In this document: positions 1 through 6,554 of the stretch, piece by piece
Position numbering within the stretch: the first letter of the stretch is position 1
How the letters are laid out: every line of letters starts with the position of its first letter
DNA from: Eubacteriales bacterium
GTDB taxonomy: Bacteria; Bacillota; Clostridia; Christensenellales; CAG-138
Length of the DNA: 10,692 bases
Assembly (NCBI GenBank): GCA_028701165.1
Contig: JAQVRG010000026.1
Coordinates: 1 to 10,692, forward strand
Reading direction: 5' to 3'
Program-made: the position numbers and the translations under genes
The notes under the pieces: model-generated
What the model was told of the DNA's origin: nothing
Seen by the model: only the letters and a program-made list of their open reading frames with translations
Databases searched by the model: none

Positions 1-1
1 C

Positions 2-343
2 GCCGCTTCAGGCGACGTGGCGAACAAGGCGAAGTATGCGGACACGGGCATTGTGTATTTGACGCAGAAGATGGCGTCGCTGATGGCGCCCGCGAAGCCC
101 ATATTCAAATGCAAGCTGGCGGGCGGCGCGCATATGTTCAACTATTCCAACGCCGCTATGAAAAACGACCTTTTAAACGTGGGAGCCCGCAACGTGCAGG
201 TATGCAAGGAAGTGCTCAAGGCTATGCGCATTCCCATCATCGCGGAGGATACGCTGGGCACCTACGGGCGCACCATCATCTTCGATCCGGAAACGGAAAC
301 GCTGCTGATCAAGACCGCCGGACAGGGCGAGAAAACGATATAG
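2..343 (+). CDS. cheD: Chemoreceptor glutamine deamidase CheD (5' end outside window)
   Basis: The reading frame is open from the window edge and ends with TAG at 341-343, giving about 113 C-terminal residues. CheD deamidates specific glutamines in methyl-accepting chemotaxis proteins; in Bacillus-type systems it also binds the CheY-P phosphatase CheC. Family hallmarks are visible in order: KYADTGIVYL, a Lys-rich turn, the GGAHMF motif, VGARNVQ, then IIAEDTLGTYGRTIIFDPET. The catalytic Cys and its partner His lie in the N-terminal part of CheD proteins and are not in the window, so activity cannot be judged. The next gene, a cheY, starts 48 bases downstream, fitting one transcript. The GTG at 17 is an internal Val codon, since the homology-like reading continues upstream to the edge. 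Confidence 0.93.
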   Translation, partial: AASGDVANKAKYADTGIVYLTQKMASLMAPAKPIFKCKLAGGAHMFNYSNAAMKNDLLNVGARNVQVCKEVLKAMRIPIIAEDTLGTYGRTIIFDPETETLLIKTAGQGEKTI

Positions 344-391
344 GATACGGACGCGAGCGCGCAGGCTTATGATACGCAGAAAGGATATGTC

Positions 392-742
392 ATGCTAAGG
401 GTAATGGTCGTGGACGACGCTTTGTATATGCGCGTCACCTACCGGAATATGCTTGAGGGCAGCGAGGCCGAGATCGTGGCGGAGGCGGAAAACGGCGAGC
501 AGGCCGTCGCCATGTATGAGGAAGCAAAGCCGGATGTGGTGCTGCTGGATCTTACCATGCCCGGCATGAGCGGACAGGAAGCGCTGCGGCAGATTATGCA
601 GCTGGACCCAAGCGCAAAGGTGGTCGTGGTTTCCGCCATGGGGCAGGAGACCTTTATTCGGGAATGCTTGCAGCTTGGCGCCAAGTCGTTTATGATTAAG
701 CCTTTTAAGGAAAAGGCGCTGCTGAACGTTTTGGGTTTATAA
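392..742 (+). CDS. cheY: CheY-like single-domain response regulator (divergent copy, CheY-A)
   Basis: This 116-residue protein is one receiver domain with nothing attached. The phosphorylation site is intact: acidic pair Asp8/Asp9, phospho-acceptor Asp53 (LLDLTMPG), Ser81 at the Thr/Ser switch position and Lys103 in IKPF. Phe100 stands where E. coli CheY has Tyr106, as in Bacillus CheY. CheA would phosphorylate it; the phospho-form would bind the flagellar switch or act as a phosphate sink. It differs from the two other CheY copies in the window in helix 1 (DALYMRVTYRNML) and in the alpha4-alpha5 face (GQETFIRECLQLGAKSF, against GQEAMVRDAV in the others). A ribosome binding site, AAGGA at 381-385, sits six bases before the ATG. 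It follows cheD and is 15 bases from the next gene. Receiver identity is certain; the precise role within chemotaxis is inferred. Confidence 0.93.
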   Translation: MLRVMVVDDALYMRVTYRNMLEGSEAEIVAEAENGEQAVAMYEEAKPDVVLLDLTMPGMSGQEALRQIMQLDPSAKVVVVSAMGQETFIRECLQLGAKSFMIKPFKEKALLNVLGL

Positions 743-757
743 GAGGGGGAAACGGAC

Positions 758-1741
758 GTGCCGATCGATACGAATATGCAGATCAGCGCCGCCGCGCGAA
801 ACGCGGCGCAGGCATATGCGGCGCAGGCGACGCGCAGCGCGGAAAGCGGCGGCCTGTTTTCCGATATGCTGCAAACGCAGATGACCGGTACGGCCGCGCA
901 GGGTCTTAGCGATACCGCCGTTTCGGCGGAGGATAAGGGCATGGCTATGCTTTTACCGCTGCTGATCGGCAGTCTTTGCAGCGGCTCCTCCGCAACGTCG
1001 GGCGCCATGCTCTCGCTTGTGACGCTGCTGCAAAACAAATACAAGAGCGGCTCCAACCTGCAATACAGCGAGATCGGGAGCGTCATGCCGTGGGTGCAGC
1101 GCCCGGGTGATACCGCGCAGTCGCAGCAGGCGGAGCAAACGCAGACGGCCGCGCCCAAGGCGGCTGAAGCGCAGGACAACAGCGCGGAAAAAAGCGCGCG
1201 CTTTGCCGCGGCCGAGAGGATCATTTCGAACGTGGGCAATCGCAGCGCCGCACTTTATCGCGCGGTGGTGGATCAATTCAATGTGGAGAATAACGCGCGC
1301 TATCAACCGCGTGACGGCAGCACTTACTGCAATATCTTTCAATGGGATGTGACGAAGGCCATGGGCGCCGAGATTCCACACCATACGAACGCCAATACCG
1401 GCGCGCCCACTACGAAGGACGATCCGGACGTGCGCTACATGAACGCCAACCGTATTTCGGATTGGCTCAACAGCCTCGGCGAAAAATACGGCTGGTACGA
1501 GGTTTCGGCGGAGCAGGCGCAAAGGCTCGCCAACCAAGGCCACCCCGCCGTGACCATTTGGAAGAATAACAGCGGCGGTCATGGGCATTGCCAAGTGGTC
1601 GTTCCCTCCGAGGACGGAACCTACGATCCCGTCAAGGGCGTGGCGATCGCGCAGGCGGGCAGGCGTTTATTCAACAACGCGTACATCACCAACGTATATA
1701 GCGCCTCCCTTCCCGAAGTACAGTACTTCGCGCACGCGTAA
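758..1741 (+). CDS. Putative flagellum-associated peptidoglycan hydrolase, papain-like (NlpC/P60- or CHAP-type) domain
   Basis: The protein has 327 residues. The GTG start is supported by a strong ribosome binding site (AAGAGGGGG, 741-749) eight bases upstream; the next in-frame ATG at 776 has nothing comparable. Residues 1-60 are Ala/Gln-rich and probably helical, 61-92 hold two hydrophobic stretches (around MLLPLLIGSLC and MLSLVTLL), and 115-147 form an Ala/Gln/Lys linker. Residues about 148-327 look like a compact enzyme domain: TYCNIFQWDV with candidate nucleophile Cys191 at a helix start, then GHPAVTIW, GGHGHCQVV with His275 and His277, and AIAQAG near the end. A Cys in CNIF, a His before a beta strand and a late AQAG strand match papain-like wall amidases. 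There is no N-terminal signal peptide, so export could be through the flagellar type III apparatus; this is inferred. The neighbours are cheY upstream and the fliD promoter downstream. Family placement is fairly confident from memory; substrate is unknown. Confidence 0.72.
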   Translation: MPIDTNMQISAAARNAAQAYAAQATRSAESGGLFSDMLQTQMTGTAAQGLSDTAVSAEDKGMAMLLPLLIGSLCSGSSATSGAMLSLVTLLQNKYKSGSNLQYSEIGSVMPWVQRPGDTAQSQQAEQTQTAAPKAAEAQDNSAEKSARFAAAERIISNVGNRSAALYRAVVDQFNVENNARYQPRDGSTYCNIFQWDVTKAMGAEIPHHTNANTGAPTTKDDPDVRYMNANRISDWLNSLGEKYGWYEVSAEQAQRLANQGHPAVTIWKNNSGGHGHCQVVVPSEDGTYDPVKGVAIAQAGRRLFNNAYITNVYSASLPEVQYFAHA

Positions 1742-1768
1742 GAATAAAAAGTCTGAAAAGAATCCGCG

Positions 1769-1790
1769 CGCCGCACTAAAGTGCGCGGCG
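1769..1790 (+). terminator. GC-rich hairpin after the hydrolase gene, possible terminator
   Basis: Arm CGCCGCAC (1769-1776) pairs with GTGCG..GCG (1781-1790) around a TAAA loop, giving eight pairs with a two-base CG bulge on the 3' side. No T-run follows (ATTGTGTCG), so intrinsic termination would be weak. It lies 27 bases past the stop codon at 1741. Its loop coincides with the -35 element of the promoter for fliD, so it may instead influence, or merely overlap, that promoter. Confidence 0.4.
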
Positions 1791-1803
1791 ATTGTGTCGA
1801 TAA
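1777..1803 (+). promoter_or_regulatory. Sigma-28/sigma-D (FliA/SigD-type) promoter for fliD and downstream genes
   Basis: The -35 element TAAAGTGC (1777-1784) and -10 element GTCGATAA (1796-1803) are separated by exactly 11 bases. The known flagellar sigma-28 consensus is TAAAGTTT-N11-GCCGATAA, so the TAAAG core matches fully and the -10 differs at one of eight positions. Spacing is exact. Expected transcription start is about 1809-1811, giving a leader of roughly 90 bases before the fliD ATG at 1899. Late flagellar genes such as fliD are classic sigma-28/sigma-D targets. This is the only good match I found in the window. Confidence 0.85.
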
Positions 1804-1809
1804 GGTAGG

Positions 1810-1886
1810 TAGCGGGAGACGGTGAAGGAATACCGTAGCGGCCCGTCGCAGAAAAAACCGCGAACAGGCGCATGGAAGCGCCGGCT
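1810..1886 (+). other. fliD 5' leader with small predicted hairpins
   Basis: Between the predicted transcription start and the fliD ribosome binding site there are several short inverted repeats. ACGGT (1819-1823) pairs with ACCGT (1832-1836), with an eight-base loop. CGGG (1813-1816) can pair with CCCG (1842-1845) outside it. GACGG (1818-1822) could instead pair with CCGTC (1843-1847), so two exclusive folds are possible. GGCGC (1867-1871) pairs with GCGCC (1878-1882) around ATGGAA, ending four bases before the AAGGAG. No known riboswitch consensus is recognisable. Function, if any, is unknown. Confidence 0.3.
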
Positions 1887-1892
1887 AAGGAG
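1887..1892 (+). promoter_or_regulatory. Ribosome binding site that fixes the fliD start
   Basis: AAGGAG lies six bases before the ATG at 1899, which gives the N-terminus MANSIDSL. An in-frame ATG at 1872 would add nine residues but has no ribosome binding site and lies in the loop of the GGCGC/GCGCC hairpin, so 1899 is the better start. Confidence 0.85.
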
Positions 1893-1898
1893 AAAACA

Positions 1899-3824
1899 AT
1901 GGCAAATTCAATCGATTCTTTAACATCCAACCGTCTTACAAGCCTGTACTCGGGCTTGGATACCGACGCGCTGGTCAAAAACGCCGTGGCGACCGATCAG
2001 GCAAAGATCGACAAGATGTTTCAGGCGAAGGAAAAGGCGACTTGGCGTTTGGAAGCCTATAACGAGATATATAAGGAAGCCAACGCCATGCGTTCGGATT
2101 ATTTGAGCGTGCTTGGCTCTAACAGCATGACGAGCGCGTCTACCTATAACGTGTTCAAGACGACGCTGGCGGAAAACGACGCCGTTTCCATCACGGCGGG
2201 CGCGTCGGCGCTGCCGACCTCGTTCAATATCTTGAGCACGACCGCCGCGACGGCGGGCAGCGCGAACGCGCGGGCGGTCACGGGCAACACCCGGGCGTGG
2301 GGACAGAACGCGATCACCGTTCCGGAAGGAACGAACCTTATGGATATGAAGGTAGAGGATCTGCGTGAAGCGTTTGGTTTGGCGGAGGGCGAGGATCTCG
2401 AATTCGCCGTAAACGGGGAAACACCGACGCTGAAATTCGACGGCGAAGCGACGTTGGGCGACATCCAAAGCGCGCTTGCCGAAAAGGGCATTTCTCTCAC
2501 GGCATCGACGAACCCCGGTGAAGATGGAAAAACCAACGTATCCTTCACTTTTGACGCGGGAAACACCAATAAGATGACGCTTACAAACGTGACCGGCAAA
2601 GCCTTTGGCGACGGCGGCTTCTTCGGTGTAAGCGAGGGCGCGCATACGGCGGAGATCACGCGCGACGATACGATCCTTGACGCGATGCGCAAGCGGGCTG
2701 TCACGCCGGAGCAGATCGGCGCGCTCGACGCACAGATCGCGGCGTTTACGGCGGACGGCGTGACCCTCAACGGCAAAAACTTCACGTTCGATCCGGAAAA
2801 AACGACGCTTCGCTCCATGATGAACACCATCAATACGGATACGGATGCGGATGTTACCTTCAATTTCAGCGAGCTGAGCAATTCCTTCTCCGTCACCAAC
2901 AACAAAACGGGCGCCGCAAACGCGCTTGAAGTCGAGGGCTTAGAGGCGTTCGGCCTTAGCGATGCGACCATCAGCGGCACCGACGCTTCCATGACGGTTA
3001 TGGCAAACGGCGTTCAAAGCACGGTCAGTAGCGATTCCAACACCATTACCAAGGACGGTATTACCTTCGAGATCAAGGGCAACTATGACGCGGCTGGCGG
3101 CGCGGGTCTCGCGGCTACCGTAGCGCGCGATACCCAGCCCACCGTGGACGCCATGAAGAAGTTCGTGGAGAGCTATAACAGCCTGATCGAGAAGCTCAAC
3201 AAATATTATACCGAGGACGTCAACAGCAAGTACCCGCCGCTGACGGACGAGCAGCGCGAGGAATTGAGCGAGGACGAGGCGAAGAAATGGGACGAAAAGG
3301 CCAAGAGCGGCATCCTTCACAACGATTCCGCCATCGGGAATCTTCTTACCAGCCTGCGTTCGCAGCTTCTGGTCAAGAACGAGGAGACCGGCCTTAGCAT
3401 GATGGATCTTGGTATCAGCACGACAAGCTGGAGCGCGGACGATTGGAAAACAAGCCAAGGCAAGCTGGTGCTGGATGAAAAGAAGCTTGAAAGCATGCTT
3501 CAAGCCGATCCGATGGCGGTGCAGAAGACTATGAACGCCGTGGATACGACGGGCGTCGCTTCCACCGTGCCCAACGCCTCCAAGGACGGCTTCTTCACAC
3601 GCGTTTCCAACATCATGAAGGACTTTTCCTCCACGATGCGCGGCAGCGTGATCTCGGATACCACCAAGAAGATCAGCGATTATACGGACGATATGGACGA
3701 GCTTCTCTCCAAGCTCTATGACAAGCAGGAGAGCTATTACTTGAAATATGCGCAGATGGAAAAGCTGCTTTCCCAGCTGCAATCCCAAAGCGAATGGCTT
3801 GGTTCCCAAATGAGCATCGCCTGA
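1899..3824 (+). CDS. fliD: Flagellar filament capping protein FliD (HAP2)
   Basis: The 641-residue protein forms the cap at the filament tip that folds exported flagellin into place; in some bacteria it also binds surfaces. The N-terminal FliD domain is clear: SLYSGLDTDALVKNAV, then a helical stretch with KIDKMFQAKEKATWRLEAYNEIY, which is the usual Q-x-K-x-x-W-x-x-x-A-Y pattern. The middle (about residues 90-410) is a Thr/Ala/Asp/Gly-rich, beta-type variable region, as expected for outer domains. The C-terminal FliD domain starts near VDAMKKFVESYNSLIEKLNKYY and includes SGILHNDSAIGNLLTSLRSQL and SMMDLGIS. It ends in the heptad-like tail QMEKLLSQLQSQSEWLGSQM that forms the D0 coiled coil. No Sec signal is present, consistent with type III flagellar export. 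The probable sigma-D promoter is directly upstream, and fliS starts 21 bases after the stop. Confidence 0.96.
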   Translation: MANSIDSLTSNRLTSLYSGLDTDALVKNAVATDQAKIDKMFQAKEKATWRLEAYNEIYKEANAMRSDYLSVLGSNSMTSASTYNVFKTTLAENDAVSITAGASALPTSFNILSTTAATAGSANARAVTGNTRAWGQNAITVPEGTNLMDMKVEDLREAFGLAEGEDLEFAVNGETPTLKFDGEATLGDIQSALAEKGISLTASTNPGEDGKTNVSFTFDAGNTNKMTLTNVTGKAFGDGGFFGVSEGAHTAEITRDDTILDAMRKRAVTPEQIGALDAQIAAFTADGVTLNGKNFTFDPEKTTLRSMMNTINTDTDADVTFNFSELSNSFSVTNNKTGAANALEVEGLEAFGLSDATISGTDASMTVMANGVQSTVSSDSNTITKDGITFEIKGNYDAAGGAGLAATVARDTQPTVDAMKKFVESYNSLIEKLNKYYTEDVNSKYPPLTDEQREELSEDEAKKWDEKAKSGILHNDSAIGNLLTSLRSQLLVKNEETGLSMMDLGISTTSWSADDWKTSQGKLVLDEKKLESMLQADPMAVQKTMNAVDTTGVASTVPNASKDGFFTRVSNIMKDFSSTMRGSVISDTTKKISDYTDDMDELLSKLYDKQESYYLKYAQMEKLLSQLQSQSEWLGSQMSIA

Positions 3825-3845
3825 TACGGTGAGGAGGACTAAATT

Positions 3846-4253
3846 ATGTACATGAGCGCATACGCGACGGCTAACGCCCTGCAGCGTTATCAGAACGACA
3901 ACGTCATGATGGCGCGTCCGATCGAACTTACCATCATGTTGTACGAGGGGCTTATCAAAAAGCTCAAGCTTGCGAAAATCTGTACGGAGGACCGCGATTA
4001 CGAGAAAGCGAACAAGTATTTCATCGGCGCACAGGATATCATCGATGAACTGCTGCACAGCTTGGATCTTCGGTATGAGGTTTCCGCGAGTCTGATGAAG
4101 CTGTATGATTTTATGCTTTGGCAGACCGCGCAGGCGAATATGACAAAGGACGTCAATCTTGTCGATCCGGTGCTTACCATCGCGGAGGAGCTGCGTGACG
4201 CATGGCAGGCGATCCGCAACGAATGCGGCCACAGCTACGCCATAGAAGAATAA
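3846..4253 (+). CDS. fliS: Flagellar export chaperone FliS
   Basis: A 135-residue, mainly helical protein with FliS hallmarks: an N-terminal AYATANALQRYQNDNV segment, then PIELTIMLYEGLIKKLKLAK, YEKANKYFIGAQDIIDELLHSLD, and YDFMLWQTAQANMTKD. FliS binds the C-terminal helices of flagellin in the cytoplasm, stops premature polymerisation and helps hand it to the export gate; its usual length is about 125-140 residues. A strong ribosome binding site, GAGGAGG (3831-3837), lies eight bases before the ATG at 3846. A second ATG at 3852 is possible but gives a shorter N-terminus and poorer fit. It sits between fliD and a FliT-like gene, the standard order. The flagellin gene itself is not in the window. 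Confidence 0.95.
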   Translation: MYMSAYATANALQRYQNDNVMMARPIELTIMLYEGLIKKLKLAKICTEDRDYEKANKYFIGAQDIIDELLHSLDLRYEVSASLMKLYDFMLWQTAQANMTKDVNLVDPVLTIAEELRDAWQAIRNECGHSYAIEE

Positions 4254-4274
4254 ACCGGAGCGATGGAGGACGAA

Positions 4275-4709
4275 ATGACGCTGCTGTATCAGGAGAAGGC
4301 GGGGATGCTGCTTTCGATCTATGAGATTACACTGGATCTGGATCGGTTTGTCTCTACCCATACGGATACGGATGAGATTCTCCAGAAGATGCAGCAGACC
4401 TTCAACGCGCGAAAGGAAAAGATCGAAGAGGTCACCCTGCTTGACGAGCAGATACGCTCCCTCCAGCAAACGGGCTATTTGGACAAGCCGGAGGGCGAGG
4501 AGGCTGTGCGCCAAAGCCGGGAGACCATCGGCGCGGTGCTTCGCAATATTTCGGCGCTCGATGAGAAGATCGAAAAGAAGATCCTCGATATGCGGGAAGC
4601 CGCCGCCGGCGGGATGCGGGAAATGAGAAAAACGCACAAGGGCTTGGAGGCTTACTATTCAACACAGGAGGAGGACGAAAAGGGTTGGCGTATCGACGCA
4701 CTGAAGTAG
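4275..4709 (+). CDS. fliT: FliT-like flagellar protein / export chaperone
   Basis: A 144-residue, highly charged, mostly helical protein (LLYQEKAGMLLSIYEITLDL, then ILQKMQQTFNARKEKIEEV, later ALDEKIEKKILDMREAA). Its composition and its place right after fliS suggest the FliT group, which chaperones FliD and, in enterics, also binds export components or FlhDC. Sequence conservation in this group is weak, so the call rests largely on position and helical character. I chose ATG 4275 because GGAGG (4265-4269) lies five bases upstream; the in-frame ATG at 4263 has its only purine-rich stretch two bases away, which is too close. The next gene starts 10 bases after the stop. A FlgN-like or other small helical flagellar protein is an alternative. 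Confidence 0.65.
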   Translation: MTLLYQEKAGMLLSIYEITLDLDRFVSTHTDTDEILQKMQQTFNARKEKIEEVTLLDEQIRSLQQTGYLDKPEGEEAVRQSRETIGAVLRNISALDEKIEKKILDMREAAAGGMREMRKTHKGLEAYYSTQEEDEKGWRIDALK

Positions 4710-4719
4710 GGGTGCGCAG

Positions 4720-5172
4720 ATGAAAATCAATCAAATTCGACAGGGAACGACAGAAAACGCAGCACGGCTTGCAACAGGGCAGGCTGTGCATAACGAGGTT
4801 GAGTCGGTTTCCTTTGCGCAGCATTTAACGGCAATGAGCGAAGCGCATTATCAGGCATATTTCGAAGGCTTGGTCGGCGAGATCATCAAACAGGGCGAGG
4901 TGCTTTCCAAGCGTGCCGATATCCGCGAATTCATCAAATACCGCGAGATGATACGCGCGCTGCTCAACGAGGCGGTCAGCAACGGCTTTGCCTTTCACAA
5001 ATTCAGAAAGTATGACGCGCGGGGCCGCGCGAAAACCTTCGCGCTGATCGAGAAGATCAACGCGAAGCTGGAGGAGATCATGAACAGCCTCTTGGCCGAC
5101 GAGGCCAATCATATTCAGATGCTGCGGAATATAGACGATATTCGGGGTCTTTTGGTAGACCTGCTCATGTAA
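4720..5172 (+). CDS. yaaR: YaaR family protein (DUF327)
   Basis: This 150-residue protein matches the DUF327 pattern as I remember it: a disordered start, then an amphipathic helix ending GEIIKQGEVLSKRADIREFIKYREMI, a helix ALLNEAVSNGFAF, the conserved basic turn FRKYDARGRAKTFALIEKINAKLEEI, and the closing IRGLLVDLLM. DUF327 proteins are small, soluble and helical; their biochemical role is not established. B. subtilis yaaR lies away from the flagellar operons, so finding the gene here, between a fliT-like gene and cheW, is suggestive of a motility role. Start ATG 4720 is preceded by AGGGG (4708-4712), seven bases away, overlapping the previous stop codon, which points to translational coupling. 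Family is confident; function is not known. Confidence 0.82.
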   Translation: MKINQIRQGTTENAARLATGQAVHNEVESVSFAQHLTAMSEAHYQAYFEGLVGEIIKQGEVLSKRADIREFIKYREMIRALLNEAVSNGFAFHKFRKYDARGRAKTFALIEKINAKLEEIMNSLLADEANHIQMLRNIDDIRGLLVDLLM

Positions 5173-5208
5173 GATGCGGCTATGCCGCTTGAAAGGATGA
5201 AGCCCGCT

Positions 5209-5703
5209 ATGGACAACGCAATCGCACTCAGCAACGGACAGCTCGCCAACGCGAGTCCCGGGGACACGATGCAGGATCTCTTTCTTGTGTTTACGATCGA
5301 CACGAAGGATTACGCGATCGAAATACGCTATGTGATCGAGATCATCGAGATCACGCCGATCACCAACGTTCCGTTTTTGCCGGACTGCGTCAAGGGAATC
5401 ATCAACCTGCGCGGTACGATCATCCCGATCATGGACGTACGGCTGCGCTTTGGCTTACCGGAACAGGCTTATACGGACAAAACCTGCATTATCGTCGTCA
5501 ACCAAGGCAATATGTCGCTTGGGCTTATCGTAGACGCCGTGCAGGAGGTGACCACCATCAACAGCGAGCAGCGCCTCGCGCCTCCGAGCATCAATAGCGG
5601 CGAAACCAATTATATCCAGGGCGTGTGCAACAGCGCGGAAAGCATCCGCCTGCTGCTGGACTGTGAAAAGCTGATGGAGATCCCCGGTAAGGATCGCGGA
5701 TGA
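5209..5703 (+). CDS. cheW: Chemotaxis coupling protein CheW
   Basis: CheW links chemoreceptors to the CheA kinase in the membrane or cytoplasmic array. The full SH3-like CheW domain is visible: DLFLVFTIDTKDYAIEIRYV, EITPITNVPFLPDCVKGIINLRG, TIIPIMDVRLRFGL, then CIIVVNQGNMSLGLIVDAVQEV and a final YIQGVCN with the C-terminal strand. Length is normal (164 residues from ATG 5209). ATG 5209 is chosen because GAAAGGA (5191-5197) is about 11 bases upstream, a little far; an in-frame ATG at 5182 gives nine more residues but has almost no ribosome binding site, and one at 5197 overlaps the purine stretch. The stop overlaps the cheR start in ATGA (5700-5703), so the two are translationally coupled. Confidence 0.94.
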   Translation: MDNAIALSNGQLANASPGDTMQDLFLVFTIDTKDYAIEIRYVIEIIEITPITNVPFLPDCVKGIINLRGTIIPIMDVRLRFGLPEQAYTDKTCIIVVNQGNMSLGLIVDAVQEVTTINSEQRLAPPSINSGETNYIQGVCNSAESIRLLLDCEKLMEIPGKDRG

Positions 5704-6539
5704 AGACGACCGACAAGGAATTTGAAAAGCTGCGCGATTATATGTATGATAGGTTTGGCATCAACCTATCGCAAAAACGCGTCTTGATAGAAGGCCGTTT
5801 AAGCTCCATGCTTGTGCAGCGCGGTTATAAGGATTTCACAAGCTACATCGACGATCTGATGAAGGATAAAACCGGACAGGAGGCGTCGCTTCTCGTATCC
5901 AAGCTGACGACGAATTTCACCTACTTTCTTCGGGAAGCGGGTCATTATGATTTCATGCGCGATAACGTCATCAAGCCCATGATGGAGAAAAACGCGCGCC
6001 AGCAGCTTCGCATATGGAGCGCGGCGAGCTCATCGGGCGAGGAGCCTTATTCCATCGCTATGACGGCGGCCGATTGCTTGGGCTTTAACAGGAACATACA
6101 GGTGAGCATTCAGGCCTCCGACATATCCGAGCATGTGCTCAAGCTCGCGCGCGAGGGCGTTTACGCGCCGGATCGTGTGGCGCAGATACCCCCTTCGTGG
6201 CTCACAAAGTACTTTTCGAAGACAAAAGATGGAAATTTTGCGGTAAAATCCGATATAAAACGCATGATAACCTATCAATATTTCAACTTAAATGATACAA
6301 TTAGATGGGGACAGCGGATATATGATGTGGTATTCTGCCGCAATGTTATGATATACTTTGATAAACCGACGCGGCAGGCGCTTATCAAGCGATTATACGA
6401 CGCGCTGACGCCGGGCGGTTATCTGCTCATCGGCATGAGCGAATCGTTGATCAATCTGACAACAGATTTCATATATATTCAACCCTCGATCTACCAACGG
6501 CCTGCTGAAAAGGCGAGCAGGCAAGAAACACATTTGTAA
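5700..6539 (+). CDS. cheR: Chemoreceptor glutamate methyltransferase CheR
   Basis: CheR transfers methyl groups from S-adenosylmethionine to receptor glutamates during adaptation. Residues 1-60 form the N-terminal helical domain. The catalytic domain starts at KLTTNFTYFLRE (68-79; family form T-x-x-T-x-F-F-R-E), followed by the SAM-binding segment SSSGEEPYS (110-118), ASDIS (139-143), VFCRNVMIYF (211-220) and GGYLLIGMSESL (239-250). Total length, 279 residues, is normal. TYFLRE replaces the usual FFRE at residues 74-79, a conservative change. A patch at about 6205-6360 is visibly more A/T-rich than its surroundings and reads through without a frame change. No CheB is in the window, so the matching methylesterase must lie elsewhere. 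Confidence 0.96.
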   Translation: MKTTDKEFEKLRDYMYDRFGINLSQKRVLIEGRLSSMLVQRGYKDFTSYIDDLMKDKTGQEASLLVSKLTTNFTYFLREAGHYDFMRDNVIKPMMEKNARQQLRIWSAASSSGEEPYSIAMTAADCLGFNRNIQVSIQASDISEHVLKLAREGVYAPDRVAQIPPSWLTKYFSKTKDGNFAVKSDIKRMITYQYFNLNDTIRWGQRIYDVVFCRNVMIYFDKPTRQALIKRLYDALTPGGYLLIGMSESLINLTTDFIYIQPSIYQRPAEKASRQETHL

Positions 6540-6554
6540 GGAGAGACAACAGAT

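Noticed and set aside
860..867. TCCGATAT inside the hydrolase gene as a sigma-D -10 box
   Set aside because: No TAAA element upstream at 15-16 bases.
1872..1874. Upstream in-frame ATG as the fliD start
   Set aside because: No ribosome binding site; ATG 1899 has AAGGAG six bases upstream and gives the normal FliD N-terminus.
1810..1886. Possible c-di-GMP or other known riboswitch in the fliD leader
   Set aside because: I could not find the conserved core of GEMM-I, GEMM-II or any other riboswitch I know; only short stems are visible.
2940..4637. Long open frame on the minus strand (565 codons) opposite fliD, fliS and fliT
   Set aside because: It lies opposite three well-recognised genes, is rich in His/Arg/Leu typical of antisense frames in GC-rich DNA, and has no recognisable domain.
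4915..4922. GCCGATAT, an exact sigma-D -10 box, inside yaaR
   Set aside because: No TAAA-type -35 at the right distance (CGAGGTGC stands there), so it is a chance match.
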